Notes: a model not told the origin generated them from the sequence alone. 64,000 bases of DNA from Deltaproteobacteria bacterium (GCA_018433085.1 JAHDRW010000006.1:1-64000); one strand, 5' to 3'. Shown: positions 1-7,268, numbered from the stretch's first letter. Made by a program: numbers and translations.

Positions 1-27
1 AAAGCAGCACCTGCGATGGCAATCTAG
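1..27 (+). CDS. IS5-family transposase, C-terminal tail (partial)
   Basis: The first nine codons read KAAPAMAI then TAG. The complete transposase at 15620-16696 ends KASPVMAI then TAG, so this is the C-terminus of a second copy whose body is outside the window. Nothing can be said about whether that copy is intact. Confidence 0.8.
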   Translation, partial: KAAPAMAI

Positions 28-180
28 GGACAGGTGTGTCCGGGATATGGAAATGCCGCCGGACACGAGGAGAATGGGGATGGTTTTGGCAGAAAAATGA
101 GCCGCTAGACTTGATATTTTGATGAAAAAATACCAGTCAACACAAGATAAACGCTCTTTGCCGGATTACGCAAAGGTCTC
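1..180 (+). mobile_element. Partial IS5-family element, 3' end only
   Basis: This stretch is close to the reverse complement of 15467-15645, the downstream end of the complete IS5-family element in this window. It holds the last codons of the transposase, the same non-coding tail (a run reading tttttctgccaaaacca on the other strand) and the same terminal sequence gcaaaggtctc ending at 180. Similarity stops sharply there, which fixes the element's outer end. The rest of the element lies left of the window. Relative to the copy at 15467-16833 it is inverted. Confidence 0.88.
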
Positions 181-196
181 CCTCAAAGGCCCTGTT

Positions 197-1582
197 TTAG
201 ATTTTTTGCGCCTCCAGGGGCAGAATCTTTTTATACAGAAGGATCATTAAAAACCCGGTGATATACATCGTAATGCCGTAAATGGCCGTCGTGACAAACA
301 TGGAGCTGTAGAAGTCGCCCATGAGATCCTGAATTAACAGGGCAATTGTTATGGCCAGTGTGGAGTTGCGCAGGCCGACCTCTATCGAAATGGCTCTGGT
401 CTGATAGTTCTCTATCCGGAAGAGCCTGGGAACAAAAGCGGCAAGCAGCATTCCCATGACCGACAGGGAAACGACCATGATGTAAAATACAACACTGTAT
501 CGATGGGTTTCGGCGAATTTTTCAATATTGTTATAAAGTCCCACGCCGATGACCAGAAGCAGGGCGATCACGCCGAGAGCCGAGAAAAACGGCGTGGTCT
601 TTAAGGCGAAGTTGAGCCATTTGTTCCGGATGGACATGCCGAGGATCAGGGGCACAATCACCAGAACGATGATGGTCTGCACGATCAGGCCCGTGGGGAT
701 GTTGATGTCGGAAATGTTGGCGCTTAAGACCGTCATGATCAGGGGGGTGAAGAAAAGGGCCAGCAGTGTGGAAATGGACGTCAATGAAATGGAAAGCGCC
801 AAATCCCCTTTGGCATAGAAGGTCATGAGATTGGAAGTGACCCCGCCGGGACAGGCGCAGATCAACACGAGGCCGGCATAGATGAAGGGGAAGTTATGGT
901 AAAAGCCCAGGGCATACGCCATCCCCAGGGCCAGAAGGGGCATGAGAAACCACTGCAGAATAATGCCGATGGCGATCCCTTTCGGTTTCTGAACAACCAG
1001 CTTGAAATCGTTGACAGTCAGGTTGAGGCCCATTCCGAGCATGACGAAGAAAAACATCAAAACGATGCAAACTTTAAAAATCCGGTCCAGCATGAGCTGG
1101 GCCGGAGGTTCGAGAAAACGGATGTAGGTGTAGGGTTGCCCATTTACAACCCCTTCCGCCAGAAGAGCCTTGAAAACCAGTTTGTTGCCCAGCATCTCAT
1201 TAAGGTTGGCATAGTGTTGCGCGGTTCCGGTTTTTTCCATTTCCTCCGCCTTTGGGATGGACACGATAAAGAGCTGGCCGTCAAGACGCCGGACCATAAA
1301 GAGGCCGGAGGGTTCACCGCCCGCTGGCGTGATGCCTTCCAAAAAGCGCAGGTTTCCTTCGAACGCCGTTTCTTGGGCTGCTGCCCAGTCGGCTGTCCGG
1401 CCGCTTGCGGCCAGTTCCATGAAAAGGGTTGAATCTTTATTTTTTGCCGCCGCTGAAAGATTGCGGTAGAGGGTTTCTCCCGCAAAAGCTGCGCCGGAAT
1501 TCAACATCAGCAGAACCGGCAGGATCAAAAAAATCAATCGAAAGCTCAAGCGTGCGGGACATGGGGAGGATTTACCTTTCAT
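197..1582 (-). CDS. Bile acid:sodium symporter (BASS) family transporter with extra N-terminal periplasmic region
   Basis: The C-terminal 300 or so residues are a multi-helix BASS-type transporter (PF01758-like). They have about nine to ten hydrophobic helices, the family-typical CPGGVTSN stretch in the middle and EVGLRNSTLA near the end, the two regions that form the crossover and sodium site in this fold. Ahead of it is a signal-peptide-like segment (LIFLILPVLLMLNS..AFA) and about 120 residues of soluble, presumably periplasmic sequence that ordinary BASS proteins lack. The ATG at 1582 is preferred because AGGAG lies 7 bases upstream; an earlier in-frame ATG is too close to that site. Substrate is unknown; organic anions are typical for the family. 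The adjacent enolase-type gene on the same strand suggests a shared catabolic role, by inference. Confidence 0.8.
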   Translation of the reverse strand: MKGKSSPCPARLSFRLIFLILPVLLMLNSGAAFAGETLYRNLSAAAKNKDSTLFMELAASGRTADWAAAQETAFEGNLRFLEGITPAGGEPSGLFMVRRLDGQLFIVSIPKAEEMEKTGTAQHYANLNEMLGNKLVFKALLAEGVVNGQPYTYIRFLEPPAQLMLDRIFKVCIVLMFFFVMLGMGLNLTVNDFKLVVQKPKGIAIGIILQWFLMPLLALGMAYALGFYHNFPFIYAGLVLICACPGGVTSNLMTFYAKGDLALSISLTSISTLLALFFTPLIMTVLSANISDINIPTGLIVQTIIVLVIVPLILGMSIRNKWLNFALKTTPFFSALGVIALLLVIGVGLYNNIEKFAETHRYSVVFYIMVVSLSVMGMLLAAFVPRLFRIENYQTRAISIEVGLRNSTLAITIALLIQDLMGDFYSSMFVTTAIYGITMYITGFLMILLYKKILPLEAQKI

Positions 1583-1655
1583 GGTCATTCTCCTTCTCAT
1601 TCAAAATTTCAGGACTGGCCTGGCAATGGAACTGTGCTTGTTTAATTCTCCAGGG

Positions 1656-2879
1656 CTATGATTCCTTCCTTTTCTTTAATCGCAGGGCTTCTCTCAGGCC
1701 TTTTTCACGGATGACTTTTATTTTAAGGCCGGTTTCCGTCATTTTAAAGAAGCGTTTGCCGTATTTTCCCAGGAGCTTTTTGTTGATTTCAAACCCGAGT
1801 CCGGGCGTTTTAAACGGCTGAAGCGTGGCGTTTTTATCCGGAATGATCGGGGATATGATTCCCTCCCGGAACTCCGGAATCCACGACGGATATTCGAGAG
1901 GATACTCCAGCGGGAGCTTGTTGTCCCGGTCCGCCAGAACCAGGTTCCAGTTCACATAAAAACCGATCCCGTTGGTCCAGGTGTGCGGCGTATAGAGCCG
2001 GTCGCGCTTTTTACATTCATCAATCACTTTTTTGACCTGGGCGATCCCGCCGGCAAAGGTGGCGTCGGGCTGGTAGATGTGGAAGCAGTCCTTTTCAAAC
2101 ATGATTTTTATTTCATCCCAGCCGTAGTTCAGCTCGGCGCCGGCAATTTTGACTTTGGAATATTTTTTCAGTTCGGCATTGCCGTCGTAGTCCCTCGAAT
2201 CCAGAGGTTCTTCAAGCCATTCAATGCCATTCGCGGCGCAGGCGTCGGCAAACGTCTTCGCCCTGGCAAGGTCCCACGCCGGAATCTTGTCCACGATGGT
2301 GACAAGCCAGCCCTGATTCGCATCCACCCCCAGCACAAAGTCATCACCTACGCCTTTTCGGACGGCCTCGATCTGGCGGATGTCATCCTCCAGCTCGATG
2401 CTTTTTACACGAAGCTTGGCGCACTTGAATCCTTGTTTTTTCATTTCCCGCAGGCCTTCAATCCTTTGGGCCGGATCACGCATTTCCCCGGTTGAGCAAT
2501 AGACTTCAATGGGGCGGGCATTGCCGCCCAAAAGCTCGTAAACGGGTTTCCCCGCCTTTTTCCCCATGATGTCCCAGCAGGCGGGTTCTATCCAAAAATT
2601 TCTCCAGCCGAGAAAACCGGCCTGTTTCAGCAATCCCTGAACCCGATCGATATCTGAGGGGTCGGCACCAAGGAGGTATCCGCCCAGAAGGTCTCCCAGT
2701 CCTTCACGTTCCACCCCCAGGGCGGTGCCGGCTGACCACCCCTCTATCCCTTCATCCGTTACAAGGCGTATCAGGGTAAATTTGTTGTGCGTCTGCGGGT
2801 ATCCGGGAATCCAGGTCGGCCAGAAGGTTTCATTGAGAGGAACCGATACGTGGTAAAGTTCGATTTTTGATATTTTCAT
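1656..2879 (-). CDS. Mandelate racemase/muconate lactonizing enzyme (enolase superfamily)
   Basis: A 407-residue enolase-superfamily protein with an N-terminal capping domain (about 1-125) and a C-terminal barrel. Metal ligands expected for the family are visible: D186 in GVDANQ, E223/E224 in WLEEPLD and E249 in AGAEL. Lysines K155 and K159 in AKLRVK sit where the catalytic KxK lies, and H299 in TPHTW is the candidate second base. The reaction is probably abstraction of a proton alpha to a carboxylate in a sugar acid or related compound (dehydratase or racemase); the exact substrate cannot be read from sequence. It starts 2880 bases in, opposite to the GntR regulator, with a palindrome between them. 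Confidence 0.82.
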   Translation of the reverse strand: MKISKIELYHVSVPLNETFWPTWIPGYPQTHNKFTLIRLVTDEGIEGWSAGTALGVEREGLGDLLGGYLLGADPSDIDRVQGLLKQAGFLGWRNFWIEPACWDIMGKKAGKPVYELLGGNARPIEVYCSTGEMRDPAQRIEGLREMKKQGFKCAKLRVKSIELEDDIRQIEAVRKGVGDDFVLGVDANQGWLVTIVDKIPAWDLARAKTFADACAANGIEWLEEPLDSRDYDGNAELKKYSKVKIAGAELNYGWDEIKIMFEKDCFHIYQPDATFAGGIAQVKKVIDECKKRDRLYTPHTWTNGIGFYVNWNLVLADRDNKLPLEYPLEYPSWIPEFREGIISPIIPDKNATLQPFKTPGLGFEINKKLLGKYGKRFFKMTETGLKIKVIREKGLREALRLKKRKES

Positions 2880-2921
2880 GGGCTTCCTCCTTTCTTTTTT
2901 TTCAAAAGGGCGTATACATCT

Positions 2922-2940
2922 AAATTGGTATAGCCAATTT
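2922..2940. promoter_or_regulatory. Palindromic operator between enolase-type gene and GntR regulator
   Basis: AAATTGG, five bases (TATAG), CCAATTT: a perfect 7-bp inverted repeat in the divergent intergenic region, of the size and TTGG/CCAA character seen in FadR/FCD-type GntR operators. It is the likely binding site for the regulator encoded just to the right, and could control both directions. Confidence 0.6.
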
Positions 2941-3061
2941 TGTCAAGACGTATTTTCAAGCATGTAGAGAGCAGGGCGCCGAAAAATTCAGTGGACATTT
3001 GATTTGAGAAAATGTGATTAGCCTTTTTAAAGATGAAGTTTTAACAAAGCGGGAGCAGAAC

Positions 3062-3775
3062 ATGGTGCAGAAACTTTCGGAAAAAATATATGAGGACATT
3101 CGACGCGGCATTATTAACGGAACCTATAAAATTGACAGCAGACTTCCCACGGAGCGCGATCTGGCCGACATTTATGGCACAAACCGCCCCACCATCCGGG
3201 AGGCCATGACCCGGCTTGTCGGCTCGGGTTTTGCCGAAACCAGGCCGCAGAGCGGGACGTATGTCAAGGATTTTAAAGCCCATTGCACACTGGAAATGCT
3301 TGCCCAGATTATGCTGATCAACAGGAGCGTGGATCCGCAGACCATGCAGTCGATCCTGAAATTCCGCGAAGTCAATGAGACGCTCACCGCGGAGCTTGCC
3401 GCATCGCGCATCACGGAGGATGACCTGGCTTTCCTAAAGAAAAATCTGATTGAAAAGGAGAAAAATCTGAAGTTTCCTCAAAAGCTGGCAGAGCTGGATT
3501 ATAGTTTTCACTACCGCATCATTCTGGTTTCCAACGATACAATCATCCGCCTCATCTTTACCTCCATGAAACAGGTCTATATCGTATTTACAGGCTTCTT
3601 TTATTCCCTCAAGGGGGCTCCGGAAAAATCCCTGGCGCTGAACCGCCGTTTTCTGGAACATCTGAACAGGAGAGATCCGGTTCAATCGCGGGAGGCCATG
3701 AGAGACATTCTTGCCCATGGAGAGCAGCGTCTTCACGAGTTCATTAACCTGCCCCGTTCCGAATCCTTTAAGTAA
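3062..3775 (+). CDS. GntR-family (FadR/FCD subfamily) transcriptional regulator
   Basis: N-terminal winged helix of GntR type: YEDIRRGIINGTY, then LPTERDLADIYGTNRPTIREAMTRLVGSGF and a turn ending in SGTYV. This is followed by an all-helical FCD-like effector domain. The ATG at 3062 is chosen because GGGAG lies 7 bases upstream and GntR proteins usually start about ten residues before the first helix; an in-frame GTG at 3014 would add 16 residues but has no ribosome site. Divergent from the enolase-type gene across a palindrome, so it probably controls the enolase-transporter pair. The effector is unknown. Confidence 0.82.
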   Translation: MVQKLSEKIYEDIRRGIINGTYKIDSRLPTERDLADIYGTNRPTIREAMTRLVGSGFAETRPQSGTYVKDFKAHCTLEMLAQIMLINRSVDPQTMQSILKFREVNETLTAELAASRITEDDLAFLKKNLIEKEKNLKFPQKLAELDYSFHYRIILVSNDTIIRLIFTSMKQVYIVFTGFFYSLKGAPEKSLALNRRFLEHLNRRDPVQSREAMRDILAHGEQRLHEFINLPRSESFK

Positions 3776-3846
3776 CTCTTTTTTTGAAAATATCGTAAAT
3801 TGCGCCTCATAAGACAAGTTTTTTTTACAAGATGAAAGAAGCCCGT

Positions 3847-4011
3847 ATGAATTATCTTCTGCAGCCGAAAAGGTATCGGTCCCTGATGTCCGATGAGGGG
3901 TCAAGAGCCATCATGGACAAAACCATCGCCTTCTTTGAGAAGATGGGAAAACCCAAAATAAAGCCAAAACAATGCGCTAAAGCCGATCGCCGCTTCGTGG
4001 CTCCGGCTTAG
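3847..4011 (+). pseudogene. 5' fragment of a gene resembling acyl-CoA dehydrogenase, ending inside an attC site
   Basis: Codons from 3847 give MNYLLQPKRY RSLMSDEGSR..., about 40 residues that resemble the N-terminus of a long acyl-CoA dehydrogenase type common in Desulfobacterota. After KPKIKPK the frame runs into the attC hairpin at 3964-4024 and stops at 4009-4011. A 54-residue product would have no catalytic domain, so I read this as the 5' stump of a chromosomal gene cut by recombination at or near the attC. GAAAGAAG ahead of the ATG is a plausible ribosome site. The family assignment is from memory of the N-terminal motif and is only moderately secure. Confidence 0.5.
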
Positions 4012-4024
4012 CTTTTCGTTGGGT
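3964..4024 (+). repeat. attC site 1 (leftmost of the cassette array)
   Basis: Ends in the R' core GTTGGGT (4018-4024). The inner stem pairs GCTAAaGCCG with CGGCTTAGC, leaving one unpaired A, the extrahelical base typical of attC hairpins. The R'' side (CCAAAAC) is degenerate. It follows the truncated dehydrogenase-like fragment rather than a whole cassette gene. Confidence 0.7.
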
Positions 4025-4034
4025 GACACACGAT

Positions 4035-5090
4035 ATGGAAATAAGAGATCTGGGTTTTGACCAATGGTTTGAAGATCATTCCGATGAGTTCCACCAGGAG
4101 GGTTGCAGCTTTGCCCGCATATCCGCAGTTGACCGTGGCTCGTATCTTATAAAGAACGAGTCTGGAGAAGTTCCGGCTGAGCTGACAGGGAAGCTTTCAT
4201 ATCAGATTGAGAGTTCCATGGAGCTGCCCTGTGTTGGAGATTGGGTAACGGCGTACTATTACAATGATGAGACAGCAGCCATTATCCACAGGGTATTCCC
4301 ACGAAAGACGTTCCTCAGGCGTAAGTCCGCAGGTGAAAAAGTCGACTACCAGATGATTGCGGCCAACATAGATACCGCCTTTATTGTTCAGTCATGCCAC
4401 TTCGACTTTAATCCACATCGCTTGGATCGGTACCTGGTAATGGCGGCAGACGGACATGTTGAACCGGTTGTCGTTCTCACGAAAACGGATCTGATCCCCC
4501 GGGACGAACTTGATGAGAAACTTTCAATCATTGGCGCTGTTTCCAAAGCGAGAGTTCTTGCGCTGAGCAACGTCACCGGTATCGGTTTCGATGAGTTTCA
4601 GCAGGTGCTTACCCCTGGCAGGACTTACTGCCTTCTTGGTTCATCCGGTGTTGGGAAAACGACGCTCGTCAACCGCCTTATTGGACGGGAAGCCTTTCAC
4701 ACAAAAGCTATCAGCGGCACAGGAGAAGGCACCCATACGACTTCCCGCCGGCAACTCATTGTTCTGAGCCAGGGTGCGATGTTGATCGATACGCCTGGTA
4801 TGCGAGAGCTGGGCATTGTCGGTGCCGGCGATGGGGTCAACGTGGGGTTCGAAGAATTTGCCGCAATTTCCTCACATTGCCGCTATGCGAATTGCAGCCA
4901 TGAACATGAATCCGGCTGTGCCGTCCGAGCCGCAGTCGAGCGTGGTGAATTGAGTGAAGATCGCTATTCCAGCTATCTCAAGCTTAAGAAGGAGTCCGAG
5001 TTCCATGAGATGTCATACCTGGACAAGCGGAAAAAGGACAGGGCTTATGGGAAATCCCTCAAAACGGCAAAAAAACAGATGAAGGACTGA
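4035..5090 (+). CDS. rsgA: RsgA-type circularly permuted GTPase (ribosome small-subunit maturation)
   Basis: The G motifs occur in the permuted order diagnostic of RsgA/YjeQ: TKTD (149-152), then the P-loop GSSGVGKTT (202-210), then DTPG (252-255). An N-terminal OB-fold region precedes them. A zinc knuckle with C282, C287, H289 and C295 and a basic C-terminal tail follow. Known RsgA binds the 30S subunit and couples GTP hydrolysis to late 16S maturation. The ATG at 4035 is preferred; a GTG at 4023 overlaps the attC core. It fills a cassette bounded by attC sites 1 and 2, so it is probably an accessory copy beside the housekeeping one. Confidence 0.9.
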   Translation: MEIRDLGFDQWFEDHSDEFHQEGCSFARISAVDRGSYLIKNESGEVPAELTGKLSYQIESSMELPCVGDWVTAYYYNDETAAIIHRVFPRKTFLRRKSAGEKVDYQMIAANIDTAFIVQSCHFDFNPHRLDRYLVMAADGHVEPVVVLTKTDLIPRDELDEKLSIIGAVSKARVLALSNVTGIGFDEFQQVLTPGRTYCLLGSSGVGKTTLVNRLIGREAFHTKAISGTGEGTHTTSRRQLIVLSQGAMLIDTPGMRELGIVGAGDGVNVGFEEFAAISSHCRYANCSHEHESGCAVRAAVERGELSEDRYSSYLKLKKESEFHEMSYLDKRKKDRAYGKSLKTAKKQMKD

Positions 5091-5098
5091 AACACGGC

Positions 5099-5155
5099 AC
5101 CGAACCCGCGAATCCAGCGGGCGGCCTTCGGCCGCGGCTGATCCGCACGTTGGAT
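5099..5155 (+). repeat. attC site 2
   Basis: 57 bp from ACCGAAC (R'') to GTTGGAT (R'), with a GC-rich inner hairpin around gcggccttcggccgcggc. Its R' is the exact reverse complement of the R'' of attC site 3, as expected when the two bound one cassette. Confidence 0.82.
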
Positions 5156-5183
5156 GCTACTCAATAATGCCGATAAGCGTTGC

Positions 5184-5220
5184 TTGATAATGCGCATTAA
5201 TTGATCTATTATATGCGCAT
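5184..5220 (+). promoter_or_regulatory. Promoter and operator of the ccdAB cassette
   Basis: TTGATA (5184-5189), a 17-bp spacer and TATTAT (5207-5212). Two copies of the self-complementary octamer ATGCGCAT sit at 5190-5197 (in the spacer) and 5213-5220 (just past the -10), 23 bp apart. The arrangement suggests autorepression by the CcdA/CcdB complex. Confidence 0.7.
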
Positions 5221-5232
5221 AAGGAGGCAGGT

Positions 5233-5481
5233 ATGCAAGTCGATATCTATGATCCCAAGGCGCCAAAAAAATCTACAAATCTCAGTATCAACAGTGATCT
5301 TCTCATGCAAGCAAAGCAGAATAATATCAACTTATCAAAGGCATTAGAACAGCGCCTTGTCGAGATGCTGCTAGAGGAAAAACGCTGTATGTGGAAAAAA
5401 AATAATAAGGAAGCTATCGATGCATATAATCGTAGGGTGGAAGACTCAGGAGTTTTTAGTGATCATTTGAGGAGCTTCTAA
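5233..5481 (+). CDS. ccdA: CcdA-family antitoxin
   Basis: 82 residues with a short N-terminal ribbon-helix-helix DNA-binding part (KKSTNLSINSDLL..ANNINLSKALE-like pattern) and a polar C-terminal tail with WKKNNKEAIDAYNRRVED, the CcdB-binding segment typical of CcdA. AAGGAGG precedes the ATG. The stop codon overlaps the start of the next gene by one base (TAATG), so the pair is translationally coupled. It should neutralise CcdB and repress its own promoter. Confidence 0.88.
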   Translation: MQVDIYDPKAPKKSTNLSINSDLLMQAKQNNINLSKALEQRLVEMLLEEKRCMWKKNNKEAIDAYNRRVEDSGVFSDHLRSF

Positions 5482-5795
5482 TGGCTCAATTTGATGTATA
5501 CGAAAATCCGAATGAGCATACGAGGAAAAATGTTCCTTATCTTCTCGATCTTCAAGCTGATCTCCTCAATTCCCTTGCAACACGAGTAGTAGCGCCGCTC
5601 GTGAGCGCCACAGCAATGGGCAAGCCAATAGACCATCTTAATCCGCAGTTCCAGATAAAACGAAAGACTGTGTACATGTCCACAGCAGAATTGGCTGGTG
5701 TTCCAGTTCGCACTCTGGGTGAAAAGATCGGATCCCTAATAGATCAACGCCATGTTATTATTTCAGCTCTTGATTTTATATTTACAGGTTTCTAA
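5481..5795 (+). CDS. ccdB: CcdB-family toxin (DNA gyrase poison)
   Basis: 104 residues, the usual CcdB length. The N-terminal FDVYENP strand, YLLDLQADLL, the proline-containing RVVAPL and the C-terminal LDFIFTGF match the family layout. F-plasmid CcdB acts through its last three residues (W-G-I); here they are T-G-F, a variant common in chromosomal homologues, so gyrase poisoning is likely but its strength is uncertain. Second gene of the ccdAB cassette, ending four bases before attC site 3. Confidence 0.88.
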   Translation: MAQFDVYENPNEHTRKNVPYLLDLQADLLNSLATRVVAPLVSATAMGKPIDHLNPQFQIKRKTVYMSTAELAGVPVRTLGEKIGSLIDQRHVIISALDFIFTGF

Positions 5796-5798
5796 AAC

Positions 5799-5855
5799 AT
5801 CCAACAAATCAATGCACCGGACGGCTTACAGCCGCCGCTGATCCGCAGGTTGGGT
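5799..5855 (+). repeat. attC site 3
   Basis: 57 bp, canonical short attC: R'' ATCCAAC (5799-5805), inner stem CGGaCGGCT / AGCCGcCG, R' GTTGGGT (5849-5855). R'' is the perfect complement of the R' that opens this cassette at 5149. Confidence 0.92.
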
Positions 5856-5878
5856 TTCATCTACAGCACATAAACCCA

Positions 5879-5907
5879 TTGACAAATTGTAGCCAAGTGG
5901 CTACATT
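5879..5907 (+). promoter_or_regulatory. Promoter and operator of the higBA cassette
   Basis: TTGACA (5879-5884), 17-bp spacer, TACATT (5902-5907). The spacer and the first -10 bases hold the perfect inverted repeat TGTAGCCA-AG-TGGCTACA (5888-5905), the probable HigA operator. The -10 abuts the first ATG of the toxin, so transcription would begin at about 5914, on an in-frame GTG. Confidence 0.75.
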
Positions 5908-5913
5908 ATGACT

Positions 5914-6204
5914 GTGATAGAAATTCGCAAAACTGAAATCTTTGCAAACTGGATTGATGAATTACAAGATATCCGTGCGCGTGCTCGTATTCTGGTCCGA
6001 ATTGAGAGATTATCTGCTGGTAACCCAGGTGATGTTAAGCCAGTTGGTGAAGGTGTTTCAGAGATGCGCATTGATCATGGACCCGGCTATCGGGTGTATT
6101 ACAAGAAACAAGGACGGAAGGTGATATTTCTTTTGGCAGGTGGCGATAAGAATTCACAGGCCAAAGATATTAAAACTGCCTTACGTTTGGCAAGAAACTT
6201 ATAG
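5914..6204 (+). CDS. higB: HigB-type RelE/ParE superfamily toxin
   Basis: About 96 residues of the Gp49/HigB addiction-module killer type: IEIRKTEIFANWIDEL at the start, a central VGEGVSEMRIDHGPGYRVYY strand pair and LLAGGDKNSQAKDIKTALRLA at the end. Family members are ribosome-dependent mRNA interferases. The GTG at 5914 is chosen because the -10 box ends at 5907 and homologues start at this residue; the ATG at 5908 would lie upstream of the predicted transcript start. Toxin-first order with the antitoxin 9 bases downstream is normal for this family. Confidence 0.87.
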   Translation: MIEIRKTEIFANWIDELQDIRARARILVRIERLSAGNPGDVKPVGEGVSEMRIDHGPGYRVYYKKQGRKVIFLLAGGDKNSQAKDIKTALRLARNL

Positions 6205-6213
6205 GAGTTAATC

Positions 6214-6519
6214 ATGGCTAAAACTATTACTACTAAATACGACGTCGCCGAGCATCTTCGTACGCCAGAGGAAATGGCAGCTTATCTTGAAGCTTGTCTC
6301 GAAGAAGCAAATGGCGATGCAGCCTTTATTGCAAAAGCTCTGGGAGATATCGCACGAGCCAAGGGTATGACCCAAGTAGCCCGTGAGGCTGGTTTGTCAC
6401 GTGAAAGTCTTTACAAAGCTCTCTCTGGTGAAAGAAGCCCAGGATTTGACACAATCTTAAAAGTTTTACAAGCACTTGGCTTAAAATTGCATGCAGAAGC
6501 AATTCAAGTAAATTGCTGA
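6214..6519 (+). CDS. higA: HigA-type helix-turn-helix antitoxin
   Basis: 101 residues. The C-terminal half is a Cro/C1-type helix-turn-helix (GMTQVAREAGLSRESLYKALSGERSPGFDTILKVLQALGL), and the N-terminal YDVAEHLRTPEEMAAYLEACLEE belongs to the addiction-module antidote type that partners Gp49-like toxins. It should bind the palindrome at 5888-5905 and neutralise HigB. GGAGTT precedes the ATG. It ends just before attC site 4. Confidence 0.88.
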   Translation: MAKTITTKYDVAEHLRTPEEMAAYLEACLEEANGDAAFIAKALGDIARAKGMTQVAREAGLSRESLYKALSGERSPGFDTILKVLQALGLKLHAEAIQVNC

Positions 6520-6522
6520 ACA

Positions 6523-6581
6523 GCCCAACCCTTCAATGCACCGGACGGCTTGACAGCCGCCGCTGATCTCAATCGTTCGGC
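6523..6581 (+). repeat. attC site 4
   Basis: 59 bp: R'' GCCCAAC (6523-6529), inner stem CGGaCGGCTtgacAGCCGcCG, R' GTTCGGC (6575-6581). R'' complements the cassette's opening R' (5849) at 6 of 7 bases. Confidence 0.85.
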
Positions 6582-6592
6582 TCTATTGCCTA

Positions 6593-6621
6593 TTGACAAA
6601 GTATAACTTTGGTTATACTAG
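6593..6621 (+). promoter_or_regulatory. Promoter and operator of the first mazEF-like cassette
   Basis: TTGACA at 6593-6598 with TACTAG at 17 bp spacing (6616-6621); the -10 is weak. Between and across them lies GTATAAC-TTTG-GTTATAC (6601-6618), a perfect 7-bp inverted repeat, the likely autorepression site. Confidence 0.62.
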
Positions 6622-6627
6622 ATATTT

Positions 6628-6864
6628 ATGAAGACAGCGATATCAATACCCGATTCAGTTTTTGAGGCTGCTGAGAAATTCGCGAATAGAGTTGGTGTAT
6701 CAAGGAGTCAACTCTATACAAAAGCTGTGAAGGAATTTTTGAAAGAGCATCAAAACGAGTTGGTGACAAAGAAACTCAACGATGTTTACTCCGAAGAATC
6801 CTCTTGCTTGGATAGCGCTGATCACAATCTTCAATATTCGTCTCTTCAAAAGGATGAATGGTGA
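6628..6864 (+). CDS. MazE/PemI-type ribbon-helix-helix antitoxin
   Basis: 78 residues beginning MKTAISIPDSVFEAAEKFA, the ChpI/PemI-like ribbon-helix-helix signature, with VSRSQLYTKAVKEFL as the second helix and an acidic, serine-rich tail that would occupy the toxin. Its end overlaps the toxin start by seven bases. Predicted to repress the promoter at 6593-6621 and block the MazF-like protein. Confidence 0.86.
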   Translation: MKTAISIPDSVFEAAEKFANRVGVSRSQLYTKAVKEFLKEHQNELVTKKLNDVYSEESSCLDSADHNLQYSSLQKDEW

Positions 6865-7202
6865 TAGGCAGGGGAGAGATATGGTGGGCCTCGTTACCCG
6901 CGCCTGTTGCGTCTGAACCAAGCTTTAGACGGCCCCTTCTTGTTATTCAATCTAATGATTTTAATCAAAGTCGAATAAGCACAGTGATTGCAGCAGTTAT
7001 AACTTCCAACCTTCGATTGGCTGATGCGCCCGGTAATGTTCTCTTGTCAAAAAAAGAATCCGGTTTGCCAAAAAAATCTGTAGTTAATGTGTCACAATTA
7101 ATCACTGTGGATAAATCTTTTTTCACAGATAAGATTGGCAGTATTGGAACACTGAGGTTAAAAGAAGTGGAAGCCGGAGTTCGTCTGGTACTATCCTTGT
7201 AA
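6858..7202 (+). CDS. MazF/PemK-family endoribonuclease toxin
   Basis: 114 residues with the PemK/MazF fold signature: RGEIWWASLPAP at the start, RRPLLVIQSNDFN (the basic RP-V-I-Q motif), a central TSNLRLADAPGNVLL, and SVVNVSQLITVDKSFF. Family members cleave mRNA at short sequence motifs. Overlaps its antitoxin gene by seven bases and sits in the cassette between attC sites 4 and 5. Confidence 0.9.
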   Translation: MVIGRGEIWWASLPAPVASEPSFRRPLLVIQSNDFNQSRISTVIAAVITSNLRLADAPGNVLLSKKESGLPKKSVVNVSQLITVDKSFFTDKIGSIGTLRLKEVEAGVRLVLSL

Positions 7203-7211
7203 TTTAGAGAA

Positions 7212-7268
7212 ACCGAACAAACGAATCCACCGGACGGCTTACAGCCGCGGCTGATCAGCACGTTAGTC
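7212..7268 (+). repeat. attC site 5
   Basis: 57 bp: R'' ACCGAAC (7212-7218), inner stem CGGaCGGCTtacAGCCGcGG, R' GTTAGTC (7262-7268). R'' complements the R' at 6575 at 6 of 7 bases. Confidence 0.85.

Noticed and set aside
896-1432. Open frame on the + strand opposite the BASS transporter
   Set aside because: It is antisense to a well-supported gene, has low-complexity composition and no family resemblance.
3785-4020. An integron integrase or attI at the left end of the array
   Set aside because: No tyrosine-recombinase motifs occur on either strand here; the sequence is the dehydrogenase-like stump and the first attC.
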